A DNA stretch of 64,000 nt from Hofstenia miamia (GCA_900660155.1 CABFPE010000032.1:251017-315016), one strand, 5' to 3'. Shown: positions 48,106-60,791, numbered from the stretch's first letter. Notes: generated by a model from the sequence alone, not told the origin. A program made the numbers and translations.

Positions 48106-48605
48106 ACCCTGATGTGATGCAGAACATTCTAATGCCTCTCCGCAAGATTAATGCAATCGATAGGGGTCAGACAATCCTACGCCTTAGTTTTTGCAAGTTT
48201 GAGCGAGGAGCTTGTAATGATGCTGCAAAGAAGATGGTCTTTAGTTTGCTGTTCTCAGTCATTGCTGGCCGCAATTGGTAATGGACACGGTTTCAATGGT
48301 TAAATCTGATGCCTCTCCACAAGATTAACGCAATCGATAGGGGTCAGACAATCCTACGCCTTAGTTTTTGCATGTTTGAGTGAAGAGCTGTCGAATGGAT
48401 CCTTTTGGACCAAATCCTCCTCCATTGGGCACACAAGAAAAGTCGCCGAGTCTGGCNCAAGATTAACGCAATCGATAGGGGTCAGACAATCCTACGCCTT
48501 AGTTTTTGCATGTTTGAGTGAAGAGCTGTCGAATGGATCCTTTTGGGCCAAATCCTCCGCCATTGGGCACACAAGAAAAGTCGCCGAGTCTGGCCTGGGG
48601 CGGCG
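48090..48605 (+). mobile_element. TRIM leader region with duplicated block
   Basis: Non-coding. The block from GCCTCTCC through CCTTAGTTTTTGCA is repeated, and a further copy follows a single N at 48,457. It ends in a purine-rich GCCTGGGGCGGCG before the next LTR. The corresponding leader at 50,621-50,821 is only 201 bp and carries the block once. Confidence 0.75.
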
Positions 48606-48796
48606 TGTAGCATCGCTGGTAGTTGTTACTATTTATCGGCCAGACCTCGCGCTTTTCTTGTTAGTGACTGGTAGTTGTAATATTTGTACATATTGTAAAT
48701 ATTGTATATATAAAGCCGAAAGCATTTTGTAAATAGAAAATAGTTTGAACTGTATTCTCTTTGAGTTCGCTAGAATCACACCCCAGTGATTCTACA
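48606..48796 (+). repeat. TRIM LTR, subfamily 2
   Basis: 191 bp. The core (TGTACATATTGTAAATATTG, TATATAAAGCCGAAAGCATT) differs from the outer LTRs and is closer to the gypsy-composite LTR at 21.4 kb. The flank after it is (TA)-rich and does not match the left flank of the cluster. Confidence 0.8.
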
Positions 48797-50498
48797 ATAT
48801 ATATATATGTACAGTATATATACATACATACACATATATACTTACATACATACACATTTAATTAATGACTTATGTTTAATGGACTTTGTAAAATTTACAA
48901 CTTTATAGAGACTAACCATTTCGATCCATTATTATTTTTCACTTTTTATATTAATATTTCAATATAATATTGAGGATCGCATAAATACTCTATTTGAAAA
49001 TTCAACTTAATGCTTAATGGCAATTATTTGGATTCGACTAGTTTTGACATACTCTAATTTATTGCTGTTGACAAAACCCAAATTCCAGCATCATTATTAA
49101 ATACTTACAAATAATACCATCATAGCTGTTTATTAAGACATTGATTTCACACGGCATTCTTTAAATTTAATTCGAGAGCTTTGCTTATTCTCTCTAAATG
49201 CATTTCCTATTAACATTATTCATGGCCATTAAAAGTTGCATCAAAAACCCTAACCTGTACAATGCGGTTTCCAGGTTTTCCTTATTTATCTTATCAAGAT
49301 AAATTTTTCTCAGTTTTAAAATTGCATTACATTAAACAGTTGACTGACATGACAGTGAAATTTAATAGAAACTTGAAATGTTTATTTTGCTACGTTTAAA
49401 GAAAATCAACTGGTCTTAAAATCGTTTAGAGAATGTGATTTCTTCGCAATACAACTTTAATTGCATAGAGCAAAACTTCTGTTTTCTATTTTAAATTCNN
49501 NNNNNNNNNNNNNNNNNNNNNNNNNNNNNNNNNNNNNNNNNNNNNNNNNNNNNNNNNNNNNNNNNNNNNNNNNNNNNNNNNNNNNNNNNNNNNNNNNNNN
49601 NNNNNNNNNNNNNNNNNNNNNNNNNNNNNNNNNNNNNNNNNNNNNNNNNNNNNNNNNNNNNNNNNNNNNNNNNNNNNNNNNNNNNNNNNNNNNNNNNNNN
49701 NNNNNNNNNNNNNNNNNNNNNNNNNNNNNNNNNNNNNNNNNNNNNNNNNNNNNNNNNNNNNNNNNNNNNNNNNNNNNNNNNNNNNNNNNNNNNNNNNNNN
49801 NNNNNNNNNNNNNNNNNNNNNNNNNNNNNNNNNNNNNNNNNNNNNNNNNNNNNNNNNNNNNNNNNNNNNNNNNNNNNNNNNNNNNNNNNNNNNNNNNNNN
49901 NNNNNNNNNNNNNNNNNNNNNNNNNNNNNNNNNNNNNNNNNNNNNNNNNNNNNNNNNNNNNNNNNNNNNNNNNNNNNNNNNNNNNNNNNNNNNNNNNNNN
50001 NNNNNNNNNNNNNNNNNNNNNNNNNNNNNNNNNNNNNNNNNNNNNNNNNNNNNNNNNNNNNNNNNNNNNNNNNNNNNNNNNNNNNNNNNNNNNNNNNNNN
50101 NNNNNNNNNNNNNNNNNNNNNNNNNNNNNNNNNNNNNNNNNNNNNNNNNNNNNNNNNNNNNNNNNNNNNNNNNNNNNNNNNNNNNNNNNNNNNNNNNNNN
50201 NNNNNNNNNNNNNNNNNNNNNNNNNNNNNNNNNNNNNNNNNNNNNNNNNNNNNNNNNNNNNNNNNNNNNNNNNNNNNNNNNNNNNNNNNNNNNNNNNNNN
50301 NNNNNNNNNNNNNNNNNNNNNNNNNNNNNNNNNNNNNNNNNNNNNNNNNNNNNNNNNNNNNNNNNNNNNNNNNNNNNNNNNNNNNNNNNNNNNNNNNNNN
50401 NNNNNNNNNNNNNNNNNNNNNNNNNNNNNNNNNNNNNNNNNNNNNNNNNNNNNNNNNNNNNNNNNNNNNNNNNNNNNNNNNNNNNNNNNNNNNNNNNN
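48797..50498. other. Unrelated sequence and 1,000-N gap
   Basis: 48,797-48,860 is a TA/TACA-type microsatellite. 48,861-49,498 is AT-rich with no gene. 49,499-50,498 is N. Confidence 0.7.
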
Positions 50499-51002
50499 TG
50501 ACTGGTATTTGTAAATATTGTAAATAACTTGTATATATAGAGCAATGCATTTTGTAAATAGAAATAGTTTGAACTGTATTCTCTTTGAGTTCGCTAGAAT
50601 CACACCCCAGTGATTCTACATGGCGACCGTGACAGGACCCTGATGTGATGCAGAACATTCTAATGCCTCTCCGCAAGATTAATGCAATCGATAGGGGTCA
50701 GACAATCCTACGCCTTAGTTTTTGCATGTTTGAGTGAAGAGCTGTCGAATGGATCCTTTTGGACCAAATCCTCCTCCATTGGGCACACAAGAAAAGTCGC
50801 CGAGTCTGGCTTGGGGCGGCGTGTAGCATCGCTGGTAGTTGTTACTATTTATCAGCCAGACCTCGCGCTTTTCTTGTTAGTGACTGGTATTTGTAAATAT
50901 TGTAAATAACTTGTATATATAGAGCAATGCATTTTGTAAATAGAAATAGTTTGAACTGTATTCTCTTTGAGTTCGCTAGAATCACACCCCAGTGATTCTA
51001 CA
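50499..51002 (+). mobile_element. TRIM copy: partial LTR, short leader, full LTR
   Basis: Partial LTR 50,499-50,620 (cut by the gap), leader 50,621-50,821, LTR 50,822-51,002. The two LTR parts are almost identical where they overlap, indicating recent insertion. Non-coding throughout. Confidence 0.85.
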
Positions 51003-51006
51003 TGAA

Positions 51007-52378
51007 TATTTACAATAAACAAGGTAAGCGCACGGGTTATAAAATTGAAAGTGAAGAGCAAAAGAGGTCCAAAATAAGGAGTAGAGAGGACTTCAATTGA
51101 AGAGGAGATGAGAAAACGTCTAAGCGATTAGAAGTGATCAGGAAATTAGCAATAGGAATAATGTGTATTTAGAAAGAGTTGTGAGGGTGTCTTTGAAGAA
51201 AAAGAGTAGAAGAATCAGATATTATAGAACATATATGCAAGCCATGTAGGTTTTTGTATTACGGAGGAATTTTATGTGGATGTTGTTTTCACACATCGCG
51301 AACCTAGAATTACAAATAAAAATGATATTTTTTAAATCTTTTCTGTTGGTCAAGATAATCAAAGTACAAATGAACATTTTTAATGAGATTTTAATATAAA
51401 TTACTTTGTTATAAGAGAGGAATAAAAAAATGTTTTCAAGTAGACCTTTGTTATTTCAAAATTTTAGGGTTATGTTTAGAATTACAATATTCTATTTGGA
51501 ATTTTGTAGGAAAATGTGGTTAAACAAGACAAAAATATGAATATGTTACGAACCAAAAATAAAATATGCAGCAAAAAATACTGTGTAGCATTGTTTATCA
51601 TTATTTACTTAACTTCAAAGATAATTATATAACGAGATTTTACATGTCGTTTGTTTCAAAACTTCGGCCTGTTTATAAAATTTATTGTTAAATAATAAAA
51701 GGCAAATAGGCAAATTTTAAAAAACTTATGAAAATGGATTCGAGAAGATCTATTTGACAAATACATAATATAAGGAAACATGTTAGACTCAACATTAAGA
51801 AATACATAATATTATTATAAACAATAGACTTCCAATTCAAACTCAAACTTCCAACTTAAAAGTTTCAGTGCAGAAAAAATTGCACGATCACCATTCTCTC
51901 ATGACTTTGGTTTAAGCGGAAATATACTTCGATTCATAGCACAATCATTTTTAATGACACGAAAAATCAAAATTAAAAGAAAGATTTTGTGTTACAATGG
52001 AAATTTAAATGGGGTTTTAATAACTTGTCCAAGGACCTTGGGGTAGATGGTTTATAAACTGGAGCATTAATTAATCTTCTCTCAGAAGTCTTCGAGGGAA
52101 TGTCAACCTCTTAAAATGTTTCAGTTTGAAAAGAATTTAGAAATTTAATAATTGTGGATTGGCTGTTACATTTTAAACATTCGACTTTGTTAAAAGGCAT
52201 CTTTTTAAACTGAAGGAAATTATTTGAAAATAGAAAAATTCTCTTTTCTCATCTGCATAACCTTATAAGGATTGTGTCTATTTACCATTAGCAAATTTCT
52301 TGTGAAAGAAAGAGAATAAGCGTGCAATATACACTGCCTTTTCAATTTGTGAATGGAGATTTTCAATTTCTTGAACAA
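51007..52378. other. No gene seen
   Basis: AT-rich non-coding sequence; no exon or repeat protein recognised. Confidence 0.55.
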
Positions 52379-52465
52379 CACCATGTCCAGGGCTCCTGTA
52401 TTTCGTAGTAAATTTTGTTATCATAACAAAATTTACTATAAAATACAGTAGCCCTGGACATGGTG
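52379..52465. repeat. Near-perfect 87-bp palindrome
   Basis: The arms begin CACCATGTCCAGGGCT and end in its mirror. The 43-bp arms differ at only three positions and meet at a single central base (52,422, in TTTTGTTATCATAACAAAA). Transcribed, it would form one long hairpin with almost no loop. It could be a tiny foldback transposon or a hairpin RNA source. Confidence 0.8.
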
Positions 52466-54285
52466 AAGTTCCGATTTTGTGGCACACAACTATCTGACCA
52501 AGTAGTAAGCAACATTCGGAAATTCAGCAACAGTGCTTTTTAAAATGGCAGTTATGACACTGGCCAAGTCATTGCAACTTGCCAGCAGTGGTTTCCATCC
52601 AATCTCCACAATACCCTTTCTTATTGGAAGAAACATGCGCAGTTAAGTTATACATATTTAATTTGCTGTGGTAAAAAATTAACTCATACTGGACTAATCT
52701 TGGACATGTAATCACATTTTCACGATCAAAAGTTATAACAAGTTTTTCTTTATTTTTTCTGGTAAGTTTCTATTAGCACACATTGCATCTTTCTATTTGG
52801 TGTGAATATCTTTTATCTCGGGACAATTCTGGTGTCATCAGGCTTTCCTTCTGAGCAATTTTGAATTTTTCAATCATCACACCTGTAGATAAATGTTTGT
52901 AGTTCTAAACTGAGACCCATTTGTACTCAGAGAACTTTGTAATTTTGAACATAACAGCAAATCCACATAGAATTGACGGTACATATTTATAGTGCAGATA
53001 GAAAATATATTACTTGAAGTCCGATTGCCAAGAAAACTCAATTTTAACAAAAATGTCATATAGGATTTAAATCAAGATGCATGTTTATTCTAAAGCACGA
53101 TCAAGCATATAAGAAATCATTTGTCTTTGAGTTTCTCCTATAGGAAACCGTTCCTAACTATAGCAATATGGCAGCAATATTCTCGTTAGTGACTAATGAA
53201 TTTAACTAAATGCATTTTACAGTGCGCCGCGTGAGTTGAATTCTCTCTCGTTTAATTGATGTTTTCGCTTTGCATTTCAAATTTATTATTGCGCTCGGTA
53301 ATATTGCATTGAGCGATTGTATGGGGTACGTTTTTTAATAATTTATTGAATACCTAATTTTACACTCTGCTGTTGCATTGTTGTTAAAATTAAATTTTAT
53401 TTTCTAGTCTCATTAACAATTTTATGTTACACCATCACGTCAATCTCTCGCCTTTTCAAGGATGCAAACCAACAGATTTCTTTTTAAAGCGTTTTTGTAG
53501 CGTTTGATTCTCAATGTGAGACGTGCACAGCACAGTGGTCAATGGGATTTTTAATCGGTAACTGACGACTGATCTTCACACGATCAAGTTTTGAGTTCAA
53601 ATGTTTGTGATCTTTATTTTTAATTTGCATGTAGACTATGTTTTTTCTAAGCTTTTTTAACCCAGTTATTGCTTTTTTCAGTATCCTCCTTTGAAAAGTT
53701 CATTTTTTAAATCATAAGATTTATAGTTCACAAAATGTGGGCAATCGGGATTTTTAAAATGAATAGATGCATACATGTATTGGCAACATCTTTTAGGATA
53801 CACTGTGCTATATAAACCGATTTTTTCACTTTCAGTAGTCGATATGCTATAAATGTTTTTAAAATTGTATTCGAATTCTCGCTTACTTTGGTGTATTGAA
53901 TTGAATAAACTCTAACTTTAACCTTTATGTTGGCAACGTTTCACTGCTGTTTGTAGTTATTTTGCAAAATCTTAAAATAGTATTTTTAATTTCATCACTC
54001 GATAAAGAAAACACTTATCAGCAAATGGCTACGCCCACGAGACCTGAACACCCCCGCTATAAATTTATTTTAAATCAAGTTTGATATACACTGTTTGTTA
54101 TATAAGGCTATTGGTTTAAGTAAAGTCTAATATATGGGGTCAACAAGTTCTACTTTGCTAATTGCTATTTATATTAAACTAAATTTTCGAATAGCTACAG
54201 ACTTGTTATAAACTCATAAAGAATTCTATTCTTTAAGTAATGATGTATTCTCACATACCTGTATAATATGTGTACATTTCAGAAA
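52466..54285. other. No gene seen
   Basis: AT-rich non-coding DNA. Short coding-like stretches are isolated and unrecognised. Confidence 0.55.
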
Positions 54286-55559
54286 ATTTTTCGCTTAAGT
54301 TGGTATTCTTTGAAAGTTTTTATCCTCTAATTCACTTTGACTATGTGTTTGCAAATATGGAGTCATTATACTTTTTAATGAAAAACACGTAAAATGAGAA
54401 CGCAGTTTTAAGTAGTTCCATTAAAAACTACATTAACAAGGCTAGTTTCTCCATTATTTGCTGAAGTTTTGATCAATCAATTGAGGAATTTACATCAATC
54501 ATACAAATTACAAATGGTTTATGTCTGCACATTGCGACATGGTCTTTTTCAGGATTTAAGCAGCTATGTTAATTTGGTTCATGAAATCATATGGCCTGGG
54601 TTGATAGAATGTTAGAATTTATATTTTAAACTTCTTAATTTTATGGGTGACCAATGCAATACTTGAAAATATTTCTCGTTTAATTAATACATTCTACTTT
54701 CTAAGCGAACAGGCGACTATAATANAATGTTGTTATCATAATTAAGTGGAGCATAGGAATGTTGATTGCCTTGTGAGTATCATAAACTTACAATACAATA
54801 CTCTTTGCTCTCTGTATGCTTGTGCTAAATTTTATGTGGTGTGATTCTAAAATAATTAATTGTGTTACTTTTTGATTTATGATATTTTCTTTTTAATGTA
54901 TGCCAATAGTGCTAAGATCGCTTTTCGGAAACTGACTAAGAAAGCATAGTTGGCATTTATTAACTCTATTTTAGCTTCCTCTAGTTGAAAGTATTAAAAT
55001 TTCAGAAAATTTTTCGCTTAAGTTGGTATTCTTTGAAAGTTTTTATCCTCTAATTCACTTTGACTATGTGTTTGCAAATATGGAGTCATTATACTTTTTA
55101 ATCCATTTCAGAAAATTTTTCGCTTAAGTTGGTATCCTTTGAACGTTTTTATCCTCTAATTCACTTTGACTATGTGTTTGCAAATATGGAGTCATTATAC
55201 TTTTTAATGAAAAACACGTAAAATGAGAACGCAGTTTTAAGTAGTTCCATTAAAAACTACATTAACAAGGCTAGTTTCTCCATTATTTGCTGAAGTTTTG
55301 ATCAATCAATTGAGGAATTTACATCAATCATACAAATTACAAATGGTTTATGTCTGCACATTGCGACATGGTCTTTTTCAGGATTTAAGCAGCTATGTTA
55401 ATTTGGTTCATGAAATCATATGGCCTGGGTTGATAGAATGTTAGAATTTATATTTTAAACTTCTTAATTTTATGGGTGACCAATGCAATACTTGAAAATA
55501 TTTCTCGTTTAATTAATACATTCTACTTTCTAAGCGAACAGGCGACTATAATAATTAAT

Positions 55560-55810
55560 AACCAACACCAATAAACACACTCTTTACAACATTTTTGTGT
55601 TTCATTTAATTTTTTTGGCCAAATTGTAATTTATATTTCAGGTTTATGCATTAATTGAAATTGCCTCCATTATTTCTAATAACTTCCAGACATCGTCGCT
55701 TGTGCATGCATTGATACATTTTTCTACGAAATCACTTACTTGGTGTTTCATTCCAAAGTTGTAGAACAGTCTCCATTGGTTAGGCTTCGAGTTAGGTTAA
55801 GAGGTAGGAA
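55560..55810 (-). mobile_element. Tc1/mariner transposase 3' relic
   Basis: Minus-strand translation gives ETVLQLWNETPSK, then FRRKMYQCMHKRRCLEVIRN and NGGNFN-stop. This is the normal C-terminal wording of Tc1/mariner (IS630-type) transposases, with one in-frame stop. It is a short, 5'-truncated piece inside the otherwise duplicated region, in the part that occurs only once. Confidence 0.55.
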
Positions 55811-55874
55811 TTATGACATCGTGTCAAAGGATATTTCTCTTCCATGCAAGTTAATTTCATTCAACTCCGATTGT

Positions 55875-55877
<3 letters not shown>

Positions 55878-55922
<45 letters not shown>
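55878..55922. repeat. (TA)n microsatellite
   Basis: About twenty TA repeats following CATACATATA. No other function visible. Confidence 0.9.
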
Positions 55923-55925
<3 letters not shown>

Positions 55926-57339
55926 CCTCATACACTAGATATTTTCCTTACTAGACTTACATTCTGATTGGAAAGAGAATGTTAAAATTTTTGTGAGCGT
56001 ATTTATAAAAATGACATTTGTGTGTAATTAATCGAATTAATTGCGTTATTAAGTACTATTTTACAATTGGTAAGTATCGAAAGATACATTTGAATGACAA
56101 TTGCTGTTGATGAGTATTGATTCATTTCCAATATTCATCTCTAGCAATAGCTACGTGGATTCTGCAGCATCTATCTTACACTCACTGGTATTGTATTTTA
56201 TAGTTCAGTTTCTTCACATGAATGCTGGTGTATGCATTTCATTGTCCCTGTTTACTGAATTTTTACATTGTGTGTGATCAAAGTTTCTGAGACTTTTCTT
56301 CCTACTCTGTTGTTTTGCTTTATTTAGCAGGATTTTTGTGTGTGGTCGTAAATTATTTTCTGCATTTAAGTCAAATCTGCTTTTTCAATGTTGTTATCAT
56401 AATTAAATGGAGCATAGGAATGTTGATTGCCTTGTGAGTATCATAAACTTACAATACAATACTCTTTGCTCTCTGTATGCTTGTGCTAAATTTTATGTGG
56501 TGTGATTCTAAAATAATTAATTGTGTTACTTTTTGATTTATGATATTTTCTTTTTAATGTATGCCAATTATGCCAATAGTGCTAAGATCGCTTTTCGGAA
56601 ACTGACTAAGAAAGCATAGTTGGCATTTATTTTAGCTTCCTCTAGTTGAAAGTATTACCTGGATATGCTAATCTACTTGTTTAAATTCTTTGCATTATAT
56701 GCTGGATTTACGTCTTCATTTTATGTATCTATAAATTTTATGTGGTGTGATTCTAATTTTGTGTTACTTTTTGATTTAGTCAAGGCATTTATGATATTTT
56801 CTTTTTAATGTATGCCAATAGTGCTAAGATCGCTTTTCGGAAACTGACTAAGAAAGCATAGTTGGCATTTATTAACTCTATTTTAGCTTCCTCTAGTTGA
56901 AAGTATTACCTGGATATGCTAATCTACTTGTTTAAATTCTTTGCATTATATGCTGGATTTACGTCTTCATTTTATGTATCTATAAATTTTATGGATTTGA
57001 AATAATAAAATACACATTTACTGCAAATTTACAAAATCAATGTTAAAATGATAAACATATCTACAATGTAATAACAAAAGGATTTACAAAAATTTAACAA
57101 ACTCTAAATTCTCTGAAGTAGAGAAAAAGTGAAATTTTCTGTGACGGAAATTTAATTGTTCATTACATTTCTAATATCTGTCTTTTTCATTAATGTAATG
57201 ATTATTAATCGTTTTCATTATCAAATGAATACGGTTTGTCATCTATGAGGACGATTCTATAGCATATGAATCCCATGCTTTATTGGGAGCTTGCACCGTG
57301 AACGGGATATTCTGACACACACAGTCGAAGCTCTGGTTA

Positions 57340-57862
57340 TTGCCATGCTGATTTCATTTCTGAACCACGTTGTTGTCTGATGGGTTGGGCAGATCTAGTT
57401 GATCAGCAAGAAGCATTACCAATCTCTTTATCAATGCTCTGGTTCCTGGAGCTTGACCCCAGTTGTTGCAATTAAAATTTGACTGAATGAAGCTCCCACA
57501 ATGCCAGCTACTCTGGATTCATGCTGACGTTTTTTCCTGTTCGTGTTTCCGGTAAATGGTTCAATTTGCAAAGTGGGTTAAATAAGCCAAATTGAACATG
57601 GATTTCTCAAAGCAACCACTCTACCCTCCACCGGCAAATATATTAAACCTTGAACTGTCTTGAAAGTTAGTTCCGTCAACTGGCTGCATCGGAGGCTCAA
57701 AGGATATGTCGTGACGAACGAGTCACGAAGCTCATTTGCCTCACAATTGGGAACCCAGCATTTGGGCATGATTCTGCAGATATATTTGGATGGGATATGT
57801 TCTGAGAATGATAACATAACGAAGATATAATCATTTCTCAAGTTTGATTTCGAAAAAAGCAC
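57340..57862 (-). pseudogene. Unidentified coding-like relic
   Basis: The minus strand is GC-richer than its surroundings and protein-like over about 500 bp. From about 57,770 one frame reads MPKCWVPNCEANELRDSFVT, then LTELTFKTVQGLIYLPVEG and ALRNPCSIWLI. After one stop the same frame reads EPFTGNTNRKKRQHESRVAG and IVGASFSQILIATGVKLQEP. A second frame then reads GTRALIKRLVMLLADQLDLP. The MPKCWVPNC start loosely resembles a THAP zinc finger (C-x4-C), but the rest does not confirm it. Family unknown; it could be a domesticated or decayed transposon gene. Confidence 0.35.
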
Positions 57863-59980
57863 CTTTTTTGCTGCAAATTAGATGATTCTTTTTAAGATTT
57901 CATTCCTATCTCTCCTGTTTCTGTAATAGTATTTGTGTTGTTCGTAATTCTTCTGTCTCTTTCTTTCCCTTTTGACAATTGATTCAACTTTAGTTATGCC
58001 CTCTACGCTTCGATTGCACGCGAGTCCACATATTGCCTTGAACTAGTTGCAAGATTCTTATGGATTTGATGATTCACATGTTTACCTGTTAAATTGCGAA
58101 CTGCCATCATTTTCTGTAGTGGATATGGACACAGGTTTAATAGAAAATTGAGATTTTGCGAGCTGAAGAAGTAGGATTGTTTCAACAGGGTTTTTACTGA
58201 TAGAAATGGTCCATTATATGAGTATGTTAAGATAAAAAGTCTGTTTTAGTATACTAATTCCATAGTCATCAATATATAATGATTGTTGGGGGGTGGAGTG
58301 TTTTCATTCGAAAATTTTAGTTAAACATTTTTTGCACGAGCATTGTTCTTTATGCAATTTAATCTTTCTAGTAGATTCGAATATAAAATTTCGTCAGAGG
58401 CTGCGTGTATATAATCTTCACTCACCTTAAAATTCATATTACTTAGTTATAGTTCTATGTTAAAAATGATAACTAGTTTAAATATTGTTTATCATTTTAC
58501 TTACACTAAGTGACGGGGAATCCTACCATACGAGACAAGCACAGAAGAAAATGAGTCCTGTTAAGTTTTTTACAATGACGGGTTTTTCTGAAAAAATGAT
58601 TCTATTATAATCACGTATAAATAAGTGCGTATCAATATTTTTTAGATAACTATTCTTCCACAATCGGTGTAAAGATCTTCGTGAAGAAAAGTAAAAGTAG
58701 CATATTAAAATATGAATGAATGAAACCCTACAACACTTTTGTCTTGATGGTCAATTAAATTTCCTATTTTTCGTTAAAGAGTGAGTTAGATTTCACTTTC
58801 ATTAAGAGAGGATGGGTCCAAAAATATTAATAATATCTCGTAACGGAGTTTGAGAAGATCCTAACCAGTTCGTGGAAAATATCGTCCCCTTCCTATCAAT
58901 GCTAACACATTATCATCCGTTTTCTGTACCTAATTTGTCTTGTATTGTTTTTCTTGTTGACCATCTATTTGAAGATACATATAAATAATTCAAAAACCAA
59001 CTATGATTTAATTTAGCAATTTCTACATCGTTTGCATGCTGTGATTAATTATTTAGACATTGAAAGGAGTGGATAAAGAATAAATTCTTCCATGCTCTTT
59101 CCCAAAGCATTTAGACATTTTCAATTTAATGCGAACCATTTTTTCCCGCACTAATATAGCTTTTTTGTTGAAATGACCAGCGTATATTAGTACTCTTGAA
59201 GTGGTATTATGAATATCCCGTTTCCTTTTAATATTTAGAGAAGAAATGTCATCTATTAAATTAGTCTCACTAAATCATTCCCAATTAAGACCATCTTTTA
59301 AATGTTACTTCTCATGTTTTGGCTTTGCCTAATTGTCACATAGTAGAATTCGACTCAGGGTTTTTACCATCCATCTCCAAGCTCATCCAAAAAAGATTAG
59401 ATCAGAATAATCGATGCATGCAAGCTTTAATATACATTGATGACTGAGAATTGTTTATTAAATTGGATTAAACTATTATGTGAATTAGTTTTTTTTTGTA
59501 AAAATTCCATCCAAATTCCATTCAGTTTCACTAAATCAAATGGTAAAATAATGCTTTAGTGTGCAAGTATAAGTTGTTATTTTGAGCGTTGCTTTGAATT
59601 TCTTTGGATTTTGTCTCAATTTATAATGATATTTAAGATGGATGATATATTGATAGGTACGATTCGAATCTCAATTTAAGAATGCAGTAGATAGTAGTAT
59701 ACGGAGGAACCGATAGGTTTAAAGAGTTTTACTGTTTTTGATGTCGGCATTATTCAGATTTTCAAATAGTAAATGCTTTCAAAATGAAATTTGTCAAAAT
59801 ATGAAATCGTGATTTCTTGGTATACTTTAATATTTACCTCCAGTCCAAGTCTGAATGACTTTATCAGAGCTTTAGCAGAGCGTTTATTTGTAACTCTAAC
59901 CTTAATTGACATTTTAGTTTAAATTAAGACGGTTGATTTCAATTTAAGTACTTATTCAGGAATTTTGACTGATGTAATAT
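57863..59980. other. No gene recognised
   Basis: Non-coding AT-rich DNA as far as I can tell. It may be intron or upstream sequence of the EF-hand gene. Confidence 0.5.
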
Positions 59981-60635
59981 GACGTGTTTCTGATTACGTA
60001 TTATTGTTATGAGTGTGATAATGAGTCTACTTTTCAATTGCATTGGGTTGATAAACTCCTGTTTCAGAATTTGTTAATTCATTTTCAGTTATTCAATGTT
60101 CACTTTGAAACTCGCAGTTCGATATTGGGATTCAATAAATTATTGAATGATGGTCAACAAGTGTTAACATTTGTTAACATTCCACCTGTTTTTCCATCAT
60201 ATAACTGTTGTGCAGATGACGTAATGGATGAATCACATGGAAAACTAACTGGAAAATATATTTTGATATCTGTACAGTATATTTTATGTGTTGCTGTATA
60301 TGCATAATATCTTTCTTAGTTTGATGCAGTCACATGGATTGTAAATATTTCTATTTAAAAGAATCCAAAAGGTCAAATTTTACTCATGATTGATTTGTCA
60401 AACACCAGAAGAGGTATTTGAATCTCTAATCATGTTAAATTGAACTCTTGGGTTTTAAATTGCATTCATGGGATTTTATTGAAAAAAGTTCTTTATTAAT
60501 TATTTTGTGTTAATCAGTTTTCATGATTTGTGGGCCATGCGTGTTTAGCAAACTGAACGCAACAAGGAAGTTATAGCCAATGTAATTTCAGTTTCTTGGC
60601 AATCGTTTATCCTATGAGTTAGATATGGTTTCTAG

Positions 60636-60791
60636 GTTAACAGCGTGGAGAGAATGCAAGCTGATCAAACACTGAGAGATATCTTCGACATGATTGATCA
60701 AAAGAAACAAGGGTTTATTAGATTAGAGGATTTCTACGAATATGCTGCACATTACAGCGGTGGAAATGAGCCTCTTTCACTTCAGCAAAAG
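60636..60791 (+). CDS. EF-hand protein gene, internal exon
   Basis: A 156-bp, 52-codon exon bounded by a TTTCTAG acceptor and a GTACTA donor, both in phase 0. It encodes VNSVERMQADQTLRDIFDMI followed by an EF-hand loop and exiting helix (DQKKQGFIRLEDFYEY). The loop keeps Asp at position 1, Gly at 6 and Ile at 8. Positions 3 and 5 are Lys and Gln, and position 12 is Asp rather than Glu, so calcium binding is doubtful. The parent protein is not identified. A possible earlier exon lies within 60,050-60,277 (LLNDGQQVLTFVNIPPVFP), but its borders are uncertain. Confidence 0.7.

Larger units (their letters stand above)
47912..51002 (+). mobile_element. TRIM-like miniature LTR element cluster
   Basis: Two LTR-leader-LTR structures with no coding capacity. 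The outer LTRs (47,912-48,089 and 50,822-51,002) are of one subfamily, and both borders carry TGAA (47,908-47,911 and 51,003-51,006), as if they bound one insertion. In between lie an LTR of a second subfamily (48,606-48,796), about 700 bp of unrelated sequence and a 1,000-N gap (49,499-50,498). CpGs are retained, so the copies look young compared with the relative at 31.6-32.1 kb. These elements would depend on the gypsy parent's proteins. Confidence 0.75.
54286..56995. repeat. Mosaic of local duplications
   Basis: Block 1 (54,286-54,722) recurs as a short copy (about 55,012-55,104) and an almost exact long copy (55,108-55,552). Block 2 (54,727-54,995) recurs at about 56,386-56,655 and in part at about 56,735-56,990, the last two also sharing a further 80 bp (for example CCTGGATATGCTAATCTACT). 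A single N at 54,725 marks the first block 1/block 2 contact. The copies are nearly identical, so they are recent or artefactual. Confidence 0.85.

Noticed and set aside
48376-48732. 118-codon open frame with repeated wording
   Set aside because: The repeated residues come from the duplicated TRIM leader across the single N, not from a protein gene.
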